From contig NZ_JAPUBT010000001.1 in the NCBI RefSeq assembly GCF_030397665.1, positions 617,926 through 681,925 of the forward strand: a DNA stretch of 64,000 bases, in the 5' to 3' direction. How positions within the stretch are numbered: the stretch's first letter is position 1; each line of letters opens with the position of its first letter. Made by a program: the position numbers and the translations under genes. This DNA is from Janthinobacterium sp. SUN073 (lineage in GTDB: Bacteria > Pseudomonadota > Gammaproteobacteria > Burkholderiales > Burkholderiaceae_D). The notes below the pieces were generated by a model. That model was not told where the DNA came from, ran no database searches, and saw nothing but the letters and a program-made list of their open reading frames with translations. Below are positions 11,576 to 20,863 of the stretch, one piece after another.

Positions 11576-12355
11576 TCAGCTGGCGCCGTGGCCGCCGTCG
11601 GCATCGAGCCGGAACGACACGGGCAAGGTCACCGTCACTGTGCCCTGGCGCAATACGCTGGCGGGCGGCGCCGGCAACGGTTGCGCGCGCTCAAGCACTT
11701 GCAAGGCCTCGCGGTCGAGCAGCACCGTGCCCGATGAAGTGATCAATTCGCTGGCCAGCAGCTTGCCATCGCGGTCCACCTGGAAGCGCACCCATGCGGC
11801 GCCGGCCCGCTTGCGCTGGCGCGCATCACCGGGATAGCGCTTGAAATGGGCCAGATGGCCGAGCACCCGGCTTTGCCAGCTGGCCGGCGCCGCGCTGGCG
11901 GGCGGCGTGTCGCTGTCGAACGGCGCCGCCTGCGGACCGCGCACGGGGCTTGGCGCCGGTGTGGCGCTGCTGCTGGCCTGCGCAGGCAAGGACGCTTCCT
12001 TGGCGGCATCCTTGCCGGGATCTGGCGACGGACCGGTTTCTGCCTTCGCCTCTTTTTCCGCCGCAACGATCTGCGGCGCGGCGGCACGCGCCAGCACGGG
12101 CAGCGCCTCGTGCCGGGTCGTGCTCTTCGGTGGCCGGGCGGCGCTGGAGGCGGCCGACTGGCGCGCCCCTGCTGCAGTCACCTGTTGTGTCTCCGGCGAC
12201 ATCGCTTGCGTGGCAAACACCAGCATCACGCTGGCGACCGGATTAGCGGGCGCGACGGTGAAAGGTTGCCAGGCCGCCCACAGCAGCAGGGCCAACGCGG
12301 CGGCCGCCACCAGCGACGTGGCGATGCCCCAGCTCAATATCGGACGCGGATTCAC
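11576..12355 (-). CDS. tonB: TonB energy transducer
   Basis: TonB spans the periplasm and passes proton-motive energy from ExbB/ExbD to outer-membrane receptors. The 259-residue protein has one N-terminal membrane anchor (GIATSLVAAAALALLLWAAW), a long Ala/Pro-rich linker with Lys and Glu, and a C-terminal TonB domain (about residues 165-255) with LAHFKRYPGDARQRKRAGAA, VRFQVDRDGKLL and an S-G-x-x-L-LDREAL segment. The start codon overlaps the exbD stop by four bases (GTGA/ATGA style coupling). It is a locus-specific TonB dedicated to the receptor downstream. Confidence 0.92.
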   Translation of the reverse strand: MNPRPILSWGIATSLVAAAALALLLWAAWQPFTVAPANPVASVMLVFATQAMSPETQQVTAAGARQSAASSAARPPKSTTRHEALPVLARAAAPQIVAAEKEAKAETGPSPDPGKDAAKEASLPAQASSSATPAPSPVRGPQAAPFDSDTPPASAAPASWQSRVLGHLAHFKRYPGDARQRKRAGAAWVRFQVDRDGKLLASELITSSGTVLLDREALQVLERAQPLPAPPASVLRQGTVTVTLPVSFRLDADGGHGAS

Positions 12356-12780
12356 CCGCCCCCCTCGCGGCCCACCAGGCCCACTTTCAGGTAGCCGGCC
12401 TGGCGCAGGGCATCCATCACGCCCAGCACGTCTTCATACGCGGCTTGCTTGTCGGCCTGAAAAAACAGCGTGCGCTGGCGGTCGCCGCCCGTCTGCGCGT
12501 CGAGCAGGCGGCCCAGTTGCTCGCGCGCCACGGGCGATTCCCCCAGATACAGGCTGTGATCGGCTTTCAGGGAAACGAACAGGGGCTTGTCGGGACGCGG
12601 CTCGGGCTTGGCCGTGGCGGCCGGCAAGTCGATTTTCAGGTCGACGGTGGCCAGCGGCGAGACCACCATGAAGATGATCAACAGCACCAGCATCACGTCG
12701 ATGAAGGGCGTGACATTGATCTCGCTCAATTCCGGCATGTCGGCCGTGTCGTCGTCCGTGGAAGGAAAGAGGCTGGCCAT
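12352..12780 (-). CDS. exbD: ExbD proton-channel subunit
   Basis: Together with ExbB, forms the inner-membrane proton-driven motor for TonB. The 142-residue protein has the family signature MPELSEINVTPFIDVMLVLLIIFMVVSPL, in which the membrane Asp (FIDVMLVL) is the proton-carrying residue. One span is followed by a periplasmic domain. It starts three bases after the exbB stop and overlaps tonB by four bases, so the three genes are translated as a unit. Confidence 0.95.
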   Translation of the reverse strand: MASLFPSTDDDTADMPELSEINVTPFIDVMLVLLIIFMVVSPLATVDLKIDLPAATAKPEPRPDKPLFVSLKADHSLYLGESPVAREQLGRLLDAQTGGDRQRTLFFQADKQAAYEDVLGVMDALRQAGYLKVGLVGREGGG

Positions 12781-12783
12781 GGC

Positions 12784-13530
12784 TCAGGCCTGCTGGCGCG
12801 TGTCGAGGTCGCGGCTCAGCATCAGCAGCACTTGCGCGGAAGCGGCGCGCAGCTGCGCCTTGTACTGATTGATGCCACGGCTCAAGACGTTATAGATGAC
12901 GACAGCGGGTATCGCCGCCACCAGGCCCAGCGCCGTCGCCAGCAAAGCTTCCGCGATGCCGGGCGCGACGGTGGCCAGGTTCGTGCTCTGGCTGACGGCG
13001 ATGCCGATAAAACTGTTCATGATGCCCCACACGGTGCCGAACAGACCAACGAAGGGCGCCACGGCGCCGATGCTGGCGAGTAATCCTATGCCTTGCGTCA
13101 TGGCGCGCACCTGGTGGGCGATTAACTGTTCCTGGCGAAAACCGGCCCGCTCTTTCAAGGCCGCCGCCGGTGCGCTGACATGCGACAGATTCAGTTCCTG
13201 CTGCACCTCGTCGAGCAGCCGCTGCGCCAGCAAGGACGCCCCGCTCTTGACTGCCGCGTCCGGCAAGGAAGCCGCCGATTTCAGCACGGCGACGGCTTGC
13301 GCCGCCGCGCGCCGGGCTTGCAGCAGACTGGCGCCCTTCACCAGCAAGACCACCCAGGTGGCCAGCGCGGCGACCAGCAAGCCGATGAGCACGCTTTTCA
13401 CCACTTGGTCGGCGGCGAAAAACATGCCCAGCGGCGACATATCGTGCGGCAAGGCGGACGCTTGTGCGCCGGAATGAAAGATGAAAAGAAACACGCCGCC
13501 GGCAGCGGCTTTGATACAGGAAATACGCAT
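12784..13530 (-). CDS. exbB: ExbB/MotA/TolQ proton-channel subunit
   Basis: The 248-residue inner-membrane partner of ExbD. An N-terminal signal-like hydrophobic stretch ([19 protein letters not shown]) precedes the conserved [18 protein letters not shown] entry and three membrane spans. The signature loop [26 protein letters not shown] with catalytic Thr and the [24 protein letters not shown] span are both present. The start at 13530 has no strong ribosome site; an alternative ATG at 13440 would remove the N-terminal segment. The gene lies 105 bases downstream of chaN. Confidence 0.93.
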   Translation of the reverse strand: MRISCIKAAAGGVFLFIFHSGAQASALPHDMSPLGMFFAADQVVKSVLIGLLVAALATWVVLLVKGASLLQARRAAAQAVAVLKSAASLPDAAVKSGASLLAQRLLDEVQQELNLSHVSAPAAALKERAGFRQEQLIAHQVRAMTQGIGLLASIGAVAPFVGLFGTVWGIMNSFIGIAVSQSTNLATVAPGIAEALLATALGLVAAIPAVVIYNVLSRGINQYKAQLRAASAQVLLMLSRDLDTRQQA

Positions 13531-13635
13531 GGAAGCTTCAACAGGTAAAAAAAAATCGGACGGATTACCTGGCTGCTATGGAGGAGCTTGCTGGGGGAGA
13601 GTGCCGGGCTGAACGCCCGACGGAGATGCAATGAA

Positions 13636-14553
13636 TTATTTGGCGCTGGCAACGGCAGGCATTGCCGGCGTGAACCAGACGAAGTCCGCCTGCGGCGCCA
13701 GCACCGTGGCGCCGCGCTGGGCCAGCACCAGCACCAGCGGCGCGGGGCCGCCCGTCAAGTCCTGCACGTGCAGCGGCACGCCCAGGTCCTTGTGCGCATG
13801 GTAGGCGCCGGCGATCAGCACGGCCGGCGCGGGCGCGGCCAGCAGGCGCTCGGCCATGCGGCGGTCGCGCTGCTGCTGCACCGACAGCATGGCGGCCAGG
13901 CGCGGCGCGTCGATCTGGTTGTCGTGCATGACGCGGATGATGTCTTTCAGTTTGTCATGCACCTTGCCATCGTTGGCCAGGTTCGAATGCTTGCCCTGCA
14001 CGGCCGGCTGGTCGATAAACAGTTGCTTGATTTCGCTGCGGTCCAGGTTGGCCGACCAGACAGGGTATGGCGCGCGCATCACTGTCATGACCAGGTCGCC
14101 ATATTGCGCCCACTTCCAGCTCGGTTGCCAGGCCAGCAGTTCGGCCACGTGTTCGGGACGCACCACGGGGTCCGTCTGCAGCCACGGCTTGACCTTGTCC
14201 ACCTTGGCTTGCTGGTCCGGATTCAGCATTTCCAGCAGCACGCTGCCTTGCGGACGCTGGCCTTGCAATTGCTGCAGCAGCCATTGCTCGATCTGGTGAT
14301 GGCTGAGCTGGTCATGCTGTTCGCCGACGATCACGCGCGGGGCGGCGGCCAGCTGGGCCAGCAATTGCTCGGCAGTCACGCGCTGGCCGCTGCGCAGGTC
14401 GACGATCTCGCCCAGCTGGCGCACGTCTTGCGTAGAAGCGGGCGCGGCGGCCGTGGTGGCGGCCGTGCCAGTGGCGGGTGCGACGCTGCTGCAGGCGCTC
14501 AGCGCCAGCACGCAGGCGGGCAGGACGACGGCGAGGGACAGGGGGAATTTCAT
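13636..14553 (-). CDS. ChaN-family heme-binding lipoprotein
   Basis: A 305-residue lipoprotein: signal peptide with lipobox LSAC (Cys about residue 21), then an Ala/Thr linker. The ChaN (DUF399) domain follows, with PRVIVGEQHDQLSHHQIEQWLLQQL near its start, LLEMLNPDQQAKVD, and VLIAGAYHAHKDLGVPLH towards the end; the HDQ.SHH and HAH histidines are candidate heme contacts. ChaN of Campylobacter is described as an iron-regulated, heme-binding outer-membrane lipoprotein. It is the first gene of the exbB-exbD-tonB-receptor cluster and lies directly behind a Fur-box promoter, which fits heme handling at the cell surface. Confidence 0.85.
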   Translation of the reverse strand: MKFPLSLAVVLPACVLALSACSSVAPATGTAATTAAAPASTQDVRQLGEIVDLRSGQRVTAEQLLAQLAAAPRVIVGEQHDQLSHHQIEQWLLQQLQGQRPQGSVLLEMLNPDQQAKVDKVKPWLQTDPVVRPEHVAELLAWQPSWKWAQYGDLVMTVMRAPYPVWSANLDRSEIKQLFIDQPAVQGKHSNLANDGKVHDKLKDIIRVMHDNQIDAPRLAAMLSVQQQRDRRMAERLLAAPAPAVLIAGAYHAHKDLGVPLHVQDLTGGPAPLVLVLAQRGATVLAPQADFVWFTPAMPAVASAK

Positions 14554-14604
14554 GGCAGGGCCTTTCGGGTCTGAGCACGCATTGCAAAATAACTACTGGC
14601 GGGC

Positions 14605-14633
14605 ATTCTAATAGAAATGATTCTCATTTACAA
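14605..14633 (-). promoter_or_regulatory. Fur-box-overlapped promoter of the chaN operon
   Basis: On the minus strand a TTGTAA -35 element (14633-14628) and a TAGAAT -10 element (14610-14605) are spaced by exactly 17 bases. The spacer carries AAATGA-GAA-TCATTT, a perfect 6-bp inverted repeat and a good Fur box (13 of 19 positions match GATAATGATAATCATTATC by eye). Fur bound with iron would block this promoter. The -10 is about 50 bases upstream of the chaN start. Confidence 0.8.
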
Positions 14634-14742
14634 CATGTGCACGGCAAACCCTGCGAATTTTTTTACAACTGGCAAAAAATCAACAGGGTGCTTCGGTGAA
14701 ATCCCCGGGCGCGGAGTAGAATAAAAAAAACGGAGGACTCGC

Positions 14743-16152
14743 GTGAATCAAACTGACCAGTTGGCGGTACTGAAAAAACCGCTGCCAGACTCTCTTGCTG
14801 CCGTACTTTCCCTGATCTTTGCCGACCGCTTTTCCATGACGCAAGCCATGCGCGCACACCATGGCCGCGACGAGTCGAGCTATCCGCCCATGCTACCCGA
14901 TGCCGTCATCTTCGCCCATTCCACCGAGGAAGTGGCGGCCGCCGTCAAGCTGTGCAGCGCACACGACGTGCCCATCATCGCCTATGGCAGCGGCACTTCG
15001 CTCGAAGGCCATGTGCTGGCCCTGCATGGTGGCGTGACGATTGATCTGTCGCAAATGAATCAGATGGTAGCCGTGCATGCTGAAGACTTGACGGCCACCG
15101 TGCAGGCGGGCGTGACGCGCAAGCAACTCAACGAAGAAATCCGCGACACGGGCCTGTTCTTCCCCATCGACCCGGGCGCCAATGCGTCGCTGGGCGGCAT
15201 GGCGGCCACGCGCGCCTCGGGCACGAATGCCGTGCGCTACGGCACCATGCGTGAAAACGTGCTGGCCCTGACGGTGGTAACGGCCGATGGCCGCATCATC
15301 AAGACGGGGACCAGGGCAAAAAAATCCTCGGCCGGCTACGACCTGACGCGTTTATTTGTCGGTAGCGAGGGCACCCTGGGCATCATCACGGAAGTGACGG
15401 TGAAACTGTATCCGCTGCCGGAAGCGATCTCGGCGGCCGTCTGTTCGTTCCCCGGCACGGGAGAAGCCGTCAGCGCCGTGATCCAGACCATCCAGATGGG
15501 TATTCCCGTGGCACGGGTCGAGTTTCTCGATGAAAACGGCGTCAAAGCCATCAATGCCTACGACAAGATGGCGCTGCCAGAGAAACCGCTGCTGCTGTTT
15601 GAATTCCACGGCACGCCGGCCAGCGTGGCCGAGCAGGCACAGCTGGTGCAAGCCATCACGGCGGAACACGGCGCCAGCGATTTCGAATGGGCCAGCCGCC
15701 CCGAAGACCGCTCGCGCCTGTGGGCCGCGCGCCACAACGCGTATTTCGCCCTGCTGCAGATGCGCCCCGGCAGCCGCGCCATTTCCACCGATTGCTGCGT
15801 GCCCATTTCGCGCCTGGCCGAATGCATCCTCGCCACCAAGGCCGATTGCGAGGCACAGGGCCTGATCTACGCCATCATCGGCCACGTCGGCGACGGCAAC
15901 TTCCACGTGCAGATGCTGGTCGATCCCGATGATCCCGCCGACATCGCCCGCGCGGAAAAGGTCAACAGCGACATGGTCACGCGCGCCATCGGCATGGACG
16001 GCACCTGCACGGGGGAACATGGCGTGGGCATGCACAAGATGGCTTTCCTGGTGGAAGAACATGGTGTAGGCGCCATCGACACCATGCGCGCCGTGAAACA
16101 CGCGCTGGATCCGAAGAACATCATGAATCCGGGCAAGATCGTGCGCTGGTAA
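14743..16152 (+). CDS. FAD-linked oxidase, D-lactate dehydrogenase/GlcD-like
   Basis: A 469-residue flavoprotein of the FAD-binding type 4 family that oxidises 2-hydroxyacids such as D-lactate or glycolate and passes electrons to the respiratory chain. It starts with GTG behind CGGAGGA. The N-terminal FAD domain shows VPIIAYGSGTSLEGH (pyrophosphate loop), then FFPIDPGANASLGGMAATRASGTNAVRYGTMREN and GYDLTRLFVGSEGTLGII. The C-terminal cap ends with IIGHVGDGNFHV and GTCTGEHGVGMHKMAFL, both signatures of D-lactate dehydrogenase (cytochrome). No GlcE/GlcF partners are adjacent, favouring a one-subunit D-lactate dehydrogenase. It is divergent from the Fur-controlled operon. Confidence 0.88.
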   Translation: MNQTDQLAVLKKPLPDSLAAVLSLIFADRFSMTQAMRAHHGRDESSYPPMLPDAVIFAHSTEEVAAAVKLCSAHDVPIIAYGSGTSLEGHVLALHGGVTIDLSQMNQMVAVHAEDLTATVQAGVTRKQLNEEIRDTGLFFPIDPGANASLGGMAATRASGTNAVRYGTMRENVLALTVVTADGRIIKTGTRAKKSSAGYDLTRLFVGSEGTLGIITEVTVKLYPLPEAISAAVCSFPGTGEAVSAVIQTIQMGIPVARVEFLDENGVKAINAYDKMALPEKPLLLFEFHGTPASVAEQAQLVQAITAEHGASDFEWASRPEDRSRLWAARHNAYFALLQMRPGSRAISTDCCVPISRLAECILATKADCEAQGLIYAIIGHVGDGNFHVQMLVDPDDPADIARAEKVNSDMVTRAIGMDGTCTGEHGVGMHKMAFLVEEHGVGAIDTMRAVKHALDPKNIMNPGKIVRW

Positions 16153-16632
16153 TCAGGCCGGCCATTCCATGCGCATCGGCACAAACGCGATGCCGCCCGT
16201 CTCCACCTTCGGTCCCGTGGCGACAAAGCCCAGGCTTTCATACAGGGGCAAAGCGTAGACCGAGGAGTTGACGGTAAATGCCGTCACGCCGCCCCTGGCC
16301 AGCGACGCATCGCGGGCAGCCTGCCACAAACGGCGCGCCATGCCGCGCCGGTGCAGGGTGCGCGGCACGAACATATGGAACAGATGCGTGTTGTCGCGCA
16401 TGGCCACCACGCCGGCCAGTTCGCCGTCGATATGCGCGAGCTGGTAGGCGTAGTTGGGCAGCGACAGATAGTTTTCGATCGACGGCTGGCGGCAGTGTTC
16501 GATGAACTTTTCCGCCCCCGCGCCATCGGGGTGCAGGGTCAGAAAAGGCATGAGGTCGTCGATCAGCGCAACGATGGCGGGCGCGTCGGCGACCAGGGCG
16601 GGACGCAGTGTCGGTTCGGGCAAGGTTGTCAT
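16153..16632 (-). CDS. GNAT family N-acetyltransferase
   Basis: A 159-residue acyl-CoA dependent acetyltransferase. The chosen ATG (MTTLPEPTLRPALVADA) has the usual GNAT opening. The acetyl-CoA loop reads VPRTLHRRGMARRLWQAA (R/Q-x-x-G-x-G/A type), and the end carries YALPLYESLGF, the conserved helix-strand seen in most GNATs. Substrate cannot be told. Its stop abuts the stop of the FAD oxidase with no gap (convergent), and it starts 39 bases after dnaE2 on the same strand, so it may be co-transcribed with the SOS polymerase. Confidence 0.85.
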   Translation of the reverse strand: MTTLPEPTLRPALVADAPAIVALIDDLMPFLTLHPDGAGAEKFIEHCRQPSIENYLSLPNYAYQLAHIDGELAGVVAMRDNTHLFHMFVPRTLHRRGMARRLWQAARDASLARGGVTAFTVNSSVYALPLYESLGFVATGPKVETGGIAFVPMRMEWPA

Positions 16633-16671
16633 ATTCAAATAATGCCATGCCCTCCTCCCCGCCGGCAACTC

Positions 16672-19600
16672 TCAACAGAAATCGCGGCTGCTGGTCCGCA
16701 ACCGCCCCAGCAAATGCGACATGTCGACCAGGCGCTTGGCCACCAGATTGCGCACGACGCCCTCCCTTTGCCACACGCCATACACGCCCAGCAGCGGCGC
16801 GCTCAGCACTTCGCGCCGCTGGCTTTCCACCAGGTCCGGCCAGACGATGACGTTGACCGTGCCCGTCTCGTCTTCCAGTGTCATGAAGATCACGCCCTTG
16901 GCCGTGCCCGGCCGCTGGCGCACGGTGACGATGCCGCAGGCGCGCGCCAGCTGGCCATGCGTGTAGCTGGCCAGCGTCGCGGCGGGCAGAAAGCGTTCCT
17001 CCAGCAACTGTGCGCGCAGCAGCGCCAGCGGGTGCCGGCCCAGGGTCAGGCCTTGCGAACGATAATCGCTGACGATGCCCTCGCCTTCCGAGGGTGCGGC
17101 CAGCACGGGCAAGTCTTCCTCTTGCGTGGTGATGCGCAACAAATCCTTGTCGGGCACGGCGCCGGCCGCCTGCCATAGCGCTTCGCGCCGGTGGCCAGCC
17201 AGCGCGTGCAGCGCATTGCCGGCGGCCAGCACCTGCAAATCATGACGGTCCAGGCCGCCACGCCGCGCCAGGTCGGCCACGTCGACGAAGGAGGCGATGG
17301 CGCGCGCATCCTCGATGCGCCGGGCGGCCTCGGCGCGCATGCCGAACAGGCTGTTCAAGCCCAGGCGCACGGCCGGTGCATCGCCCTCCAGTCCCGCCTC
17401 CCAGCCGCTGACGGCCACGTCGACGGGCAACACTTGCACGCCATGCCGGCGACCATCCTGCACCAGTTGCGAGGGACTGTAAAAGCCCATGGGCTGGCTA
17501 TTGAGCAAGGCGCATAGAAAGGCGGCCGGTTCATGGCATTTCAGCCAGGAACTGGCATACGTCAGCAGGGCGAAACTGGCCGCGTGCGACTCGGGAAAGC
17601 CATATTCGCCAAAGCCCTCGATCTGGCTGAAGATGGCTTCCGCAAACTCCCGCTCATACTCATTTTTGACCATCGTTTCGACGATACGTTCCTTGTAATT
17701 GTTCATGCCGCCCTTGCGTTTCCAGGCAGCCATGGCGCGCCGCAACTGATCCGCTTCGCCGGGCGTGAAATCGGCGGCGATGATGGCCACCTGCATCACT
17801 TGCTCCTGGAAAATCGGGATGCCGAGGGTGCGCCCCAGCGCCTTTTCCAGGCCCTTCGGATACTCGACTGGTTCTTTCTGCTGGCGCCGCTGCAAATACG
17901 GATGCACCATGCCGCCCTGGATGGGGCCGGGGCGCACCAGCGCCACTTCGATGACGAGGTCATAAAATTCACGCGGACGCAGGCGCGGCAGCATGCTCAT
18001 CTGCGCGCGCGACTCGATCTGGAATACGCCGATGGTGTCCGCCTGGCACATCATGTCGTAGGTGGCGGGGTCTTCGGCCGGAATATCCTGCAAACGAAAT
18101 TCCTCGCCGCGCCGCGCACTCACCAGTTCCAGGGCGCGGCGCAGGGCCGACAGCATGCCCAGCGCCAGCACGTCGACTTTCATCAAGCCCAGTTCCTCGA
18201 GGTCATTCTTGTCCCACTCGATGACGCTGCGCTCGGCCATGCTGGCGTTTTCAATCGGCACCAGGCGCGATAACTTTCCCTGAGCGATGACAAAGCCGCC
18301 CGGATGCTGCGACAAATGGCGGGGAAAGCCCAGCAACTGCTGCGCCAGGCCGGCCCACTGCTGCGACAATGCCGCCTCCGGGTCGAGCCCGCACTCGGCC
18401 AGGCGCTCCAGCAGATCGCGCTTGCCGTCGAACCAGCGATGCGCCTTGGCCACCTTTTCCACGATGGCCAGGTCGATCCCCAGCGCCCGGCCGCTGTCGC
18501 GCAATGCGCTTTTTGGCCGGTAGCTGATCACCACGGCGGCCAGCGCGGCCCGCTCGCGGCCATATTTGCTATAGATATATTGGATGACCTCTTCGCGCCG
18601 CTGGTGCTCAAAATCAACGTCGATGTCGGGCGGCTCGTTGCGCTCGCGCGACATGAAGCGCCCGACCAGACAATTGCCGCGCGCGGGGTCCACTTCCGTG
18701 ATGTGCAGGCAATAGCAGACGGCCGAATTGGCGGCCGAGCCCCGCCCCTGGCACAGGATGTTTTGCGAGCGCGCAAAGCGCACGATATCGTAGACGGTCA
18801 AAAAATACGCTTCGTAGGAAAGATCCCGGATCAGCTCCAGCTCCTGCTCGATCTGCTGCTGCACATTGGCCGGAATACCCAATGGAAAGCGGATGCGCGC
18901 GCCCGCATAGGTTTCCTCGCGCAAATAGGTCGCCGGCGTGTGGCCGTCCGGCACCAACTCGTCGGGATAGTCATAGCACAGGCTATCGAGAGAGAACGTG
19001 CACAGGCCCGCGATGCGCACGGTTTCCGCCAGCGCTTGCGGCGGATACACATTGGCCAGGCGCAAGCGCGCGCGCAGATGCTGCTCCGCATTTTGCGCCA
19101 GCGCATAGCCGCACTCGCCCACGGGTTTACCCACGCGGATGGCGCACAGGGTGTCGAGCAAGGGCTTGCGCGAACGCACGTGCATGCACACATGGCCGAC
19201 GGCCACCACGGGCAAGCCCAGCGCCTGCGCGGCGTCCTGCACACCGCTGCGGTGCGCGTCATCCTGCGCCCGCTGCAGCAAATTCAGGCCAATCCAGCTG
19301 CGCTCGCTGCCAAAGGTGGACGCCATCCACGCACCCTGCGCGCGCACGGTTTCCGGCTGGGCCGGATAGCTGGGCAGCAAGACCATCAAACAGCCGGGCA
19401 GCCCCCGCAAATGGGCAAACTCCGCCGATGGCGCGCTGAAATCATCGGGGGTCAGCAGATAACGTCCCTTGGCCGCCCGCGTGCGCGCCATGGTGATCAG
19501 TTCCGACAAGTTGCCATAGCCATCGATATCGCGCACCAGCGCCAGCAGGGACAAGGCCGCGCCGCCGTCGGCCCGCGTCAAGTGAAAATGCGCGCCGATG

Positions 19601-19803
19601 ATCAAGGGAAAGCCGGCGCGCTTGGCCACCGCATGGGCGCGCACGACGCCGGCCAGCGAACACTCGTCGGTGATGGCCAGCGCCTTGTAACCGAGCTGGA
19701 CTGCGCGCGTCACCAGCTCTTCCGCATGCGAGGCGCCATGCAGGAAGCTGAAGTTACTCAGGCAATACAACTCAGCATACTCGGGTAAGACTGCGCCCCA
19801 CAT
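16672..19803 (-). CDS. dnaE2: Error-prone DNA polymerase DnaE2 (ImuC)
   Basis: C-family polymerase used with ImuA and ImuB for mutagenic translesion synthesis in the SOS response. About 1043 residues. The PHP domain opens with YAELYCLSNFSFLHGASHAEEL. The palm shows GRGSAANSAVCYCLHITEVDP and PPDIDVDFEHQRREEVIQYIY with the catalytic aspartates. Then come FPRHLSQHPGGFVIAQGKL and, near the end, an OB-fold. It lacks the C-terminal replisome tail of DnaE1, as is usual for DnaE2. The ATG at 19803 has GAGGTGG ahead; a TTG four codons upstream is less likely. A LexA box lies 15 bases upstream. imuA and imuB are not adjacent but at 43.5-45.6 kb. Confidence 0.95.
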   Translation of the reverse strand: MWGAVLPEYAELYCLSNFSFLHGASHAEELVTRAVQLGYKALAITDECSLAGVVRAHAVAKRAGFPLIIGAHFHLTRADGGAALSLLALVRDIDGYGNLSELITMARTRAAKGRYLLTPDDFSAPSAEFAHLRGLPGCLMVLLPSYPAQPETVRAQGAWMASTFGSERSWIGLNLLQRAQDDAHRSGVQDAAQALGLPVVAVGHVCMHVRSRKPLLDTLCAIRVGKPVGECGYALAQNAEQHLRARLRLANVYPPQALAETVRIAGLCTFSLDSLCYDYPDELVPDGHTPATYLREETYAGARIRFPLGIPANVQQQIEQELELIRDLSYEAYFLTVYDIVRFARSQNILCQGRGSAANSAVCYCLHITEVDPARGNCLVGRFMSRERNEPPDIDVDFEHQRREEVIQYIYSKYGRERAALAAVVISYRPKSALRDSGRALGIDLAIVEKVAKAHRWFDGKRDLLERLAECGLDPEAALSQQWAGLAQQLLGFPRHLSQHPGGFVIAQGKLSRLVPIENASMAERSVIEWDKNDLEELGLMKVDVLALGMLSALRRALELVSARRGEEFRLQDIPAEDPATYDMMCQADTIGVFQIESRAQMSMLPRLRPREFYDLVIEVALVRPGPIQGGMVHPYLQRRQQKEPVEYPKGLEKALGRTLGIPIFQEQVMQVAIIAADFTPGEADQLRRAMAAWKRKGGMNNYKERIVETMVKNEYEREFAEAIFSQIEGFGEYGFPESHAASFALLTYASSWLKCHEPAAFLCALLNSQPMGFYSPSQLVQDGRRHGVQVLPVDVAVSGWEAGLEGDAPAVRLGLNSLFGMRAEAARRIEDARAIASFVDVADLARRGGLDRHDLQVLAAGNALHALAGHRREALWQAAGAVPDKDLLRITTQEEDLPVLAAPSEGEGIVSDYRSQGLTLGRHPLALLRAQLLEERFLPAATLASYTHGQLARACGIVTVRQRPGTAKGVIFMTLEDETGTVNVIVWPDLVESQRREVLSAPLLGVYGVWQREGVVRNLVAKRLVDMSHLLGRLRTSSRDFC

Positions 19804-19817
19804 GATCCACCTCAATA

Positions 19818-19833
19818 CTGTATATAAACACAG
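19818..19833 (-). promoter_or_regulatory. LexA (SOS) box of dnaE2
   Basis: CTG-N10-CAG with an AT-rich centre (CTGTATATAAACACAG), the Betaproteobacterial/E. coli type LexA operator. It lies between a minus-strand TATAAT (19842-19837) and the dnaE2 start, so LexA would sit over the transcription start. It also lies 67 bases from the divergent PhzF-like gene. Confidence 0.85.
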
Positions 19834-19900
19834 TCTATTATACTTATCTGGAATCGGGCTTATCGTTTATGCTGGTGTTTTACCTTTCGCATCGACCGCC

Positions 19901-20686
19901 ATGATCGTCCACTTATTAAAATGTTTCGGCGCCGCACCCGGTGGCGGCAATGCGGCGCTGGTCGTGGAAAACGACCACGGCAGCGAAACGGCGCGCCAGC
20001 AATTCGCCCGCGAACGGCAAGTGAGCGCCTGCGTCTTCATCGACCGGCAAGCGGACGGCGGCATCATGCTTGACTATTTTTATCCGCACACGCGCAGCCC
20101 CCTGTGCCTGCACGCCACCCTGGCGGCCGCGCATGTGCTGCTGACGGCGCCGGGTGCCCCGGCAACCCTGACGGTGAGTACCGCCATGCGCGGGCAAGCC
20201 TTGCAACTGGTGCGCCGCGCAGCCGATCTGTTCATCGGTCTGGCGCCGCAGCCGGCGCCGGCCGTCATGCTGGAAAAATATGTGCCGTCCGAACTCATGG
20301 GCCAGCATATGCACTTGCTGTCGCCGCCCGTGATCGCCTCCGTCGGCAGCCCGAAGCTGCTGCTGGAAGTGGCCGACCGTACCACCCTGCGCGCGTTGAG
20401 GCCGAACCTGGAGCTGATCGCCGACTGGAGCGCCTTGCATCAGGTCAATGGCTGCTATGCGTATTGCCGCACGGGCGAAAGCGAGTTTGAAGGGCGCAAC
20501 TTCAACCACCTCGACCCGGCGCTGGAAGATAGCGCCACGGGCGTGGCGGCGGGCGCGCTGGCAGCGCACCGACAACAGTCGCTGAGCCTGTCGCAGGGCC
20601 ACGTGACGGGGCAAGCCTGCTTGATCCAGGCACAGTACGGCGAGGGAATAATCTGGGTCGGCGGCATGGTGCAGGCAGGCACCTGA
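19901..20686 (+). CDS. PhzF family isomerase/epimerase-like protein
   Basis: A 261-residue protein of the PhzF fold (two diaminopimelate-epimerase-like halves). It starts MIVHLLKCFGAAPGGGNAALVV, matching the PhzF opening with the G-N-A/P motif. It then has YFYPHTRSPLCLHATLAAAHVL, the counterpart of the second-half C-G-H-A-T motif with Leu replacing Gly, and ends with EDSATGVAAGALAAH and VTGQACLIQAQYGEG. Family members isomerise small hydroxylated or amino acids; only a few make phenazines, and no phenazine genes are nearby. The upstream frame is open to 19802 but lacks a ribosome site. The role is unknown. Confidence 0.8.
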   Translation: MIVHLLKCFGAAPGGGNAALVVENDHGSETARQQFARERQVSACVFIDRQADGGIMLDYFYPHTRSPLCLHATLAAAHVLLTAPGAPATLTVSTAMRGQALQLVRRAADLFIGLAPQPAPAVMLEKYVPSELMGQHMHLLSPPVIASVGSPKLLLEVADRTTLRALRPNLELIADWSALHQVNGCYAYCRTGESEFEGRNFNHLDPALEDSATGVAAGALAAHRQQSLSLSQGHVTGQACLIQAQYGEGIIWVGGMVQAGT

Positions 20687-20863
20687 ACGGGGCATCATGC
20701 ACCAGCAGCATGCAAGAAAACAAGGGGGATCGCCGTAGCCAACAAGGAAACAACAGTTACCTATAATTTGTAACAATAAAGCAAATTAACACTGGTGGAC
20801 GATGAAATGATGGCACTAGAATCGAGTGACGAATCTAACCCATCAGCCACTTGGAGATACTGC

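Noticed and set aside
19901-20686. PhzF-like gene as evidence for phenazine synthesis
   Set aside because: No phzA-E or phzG genes in the window; most PhzF-fold proteins are not phenazine enzymes.
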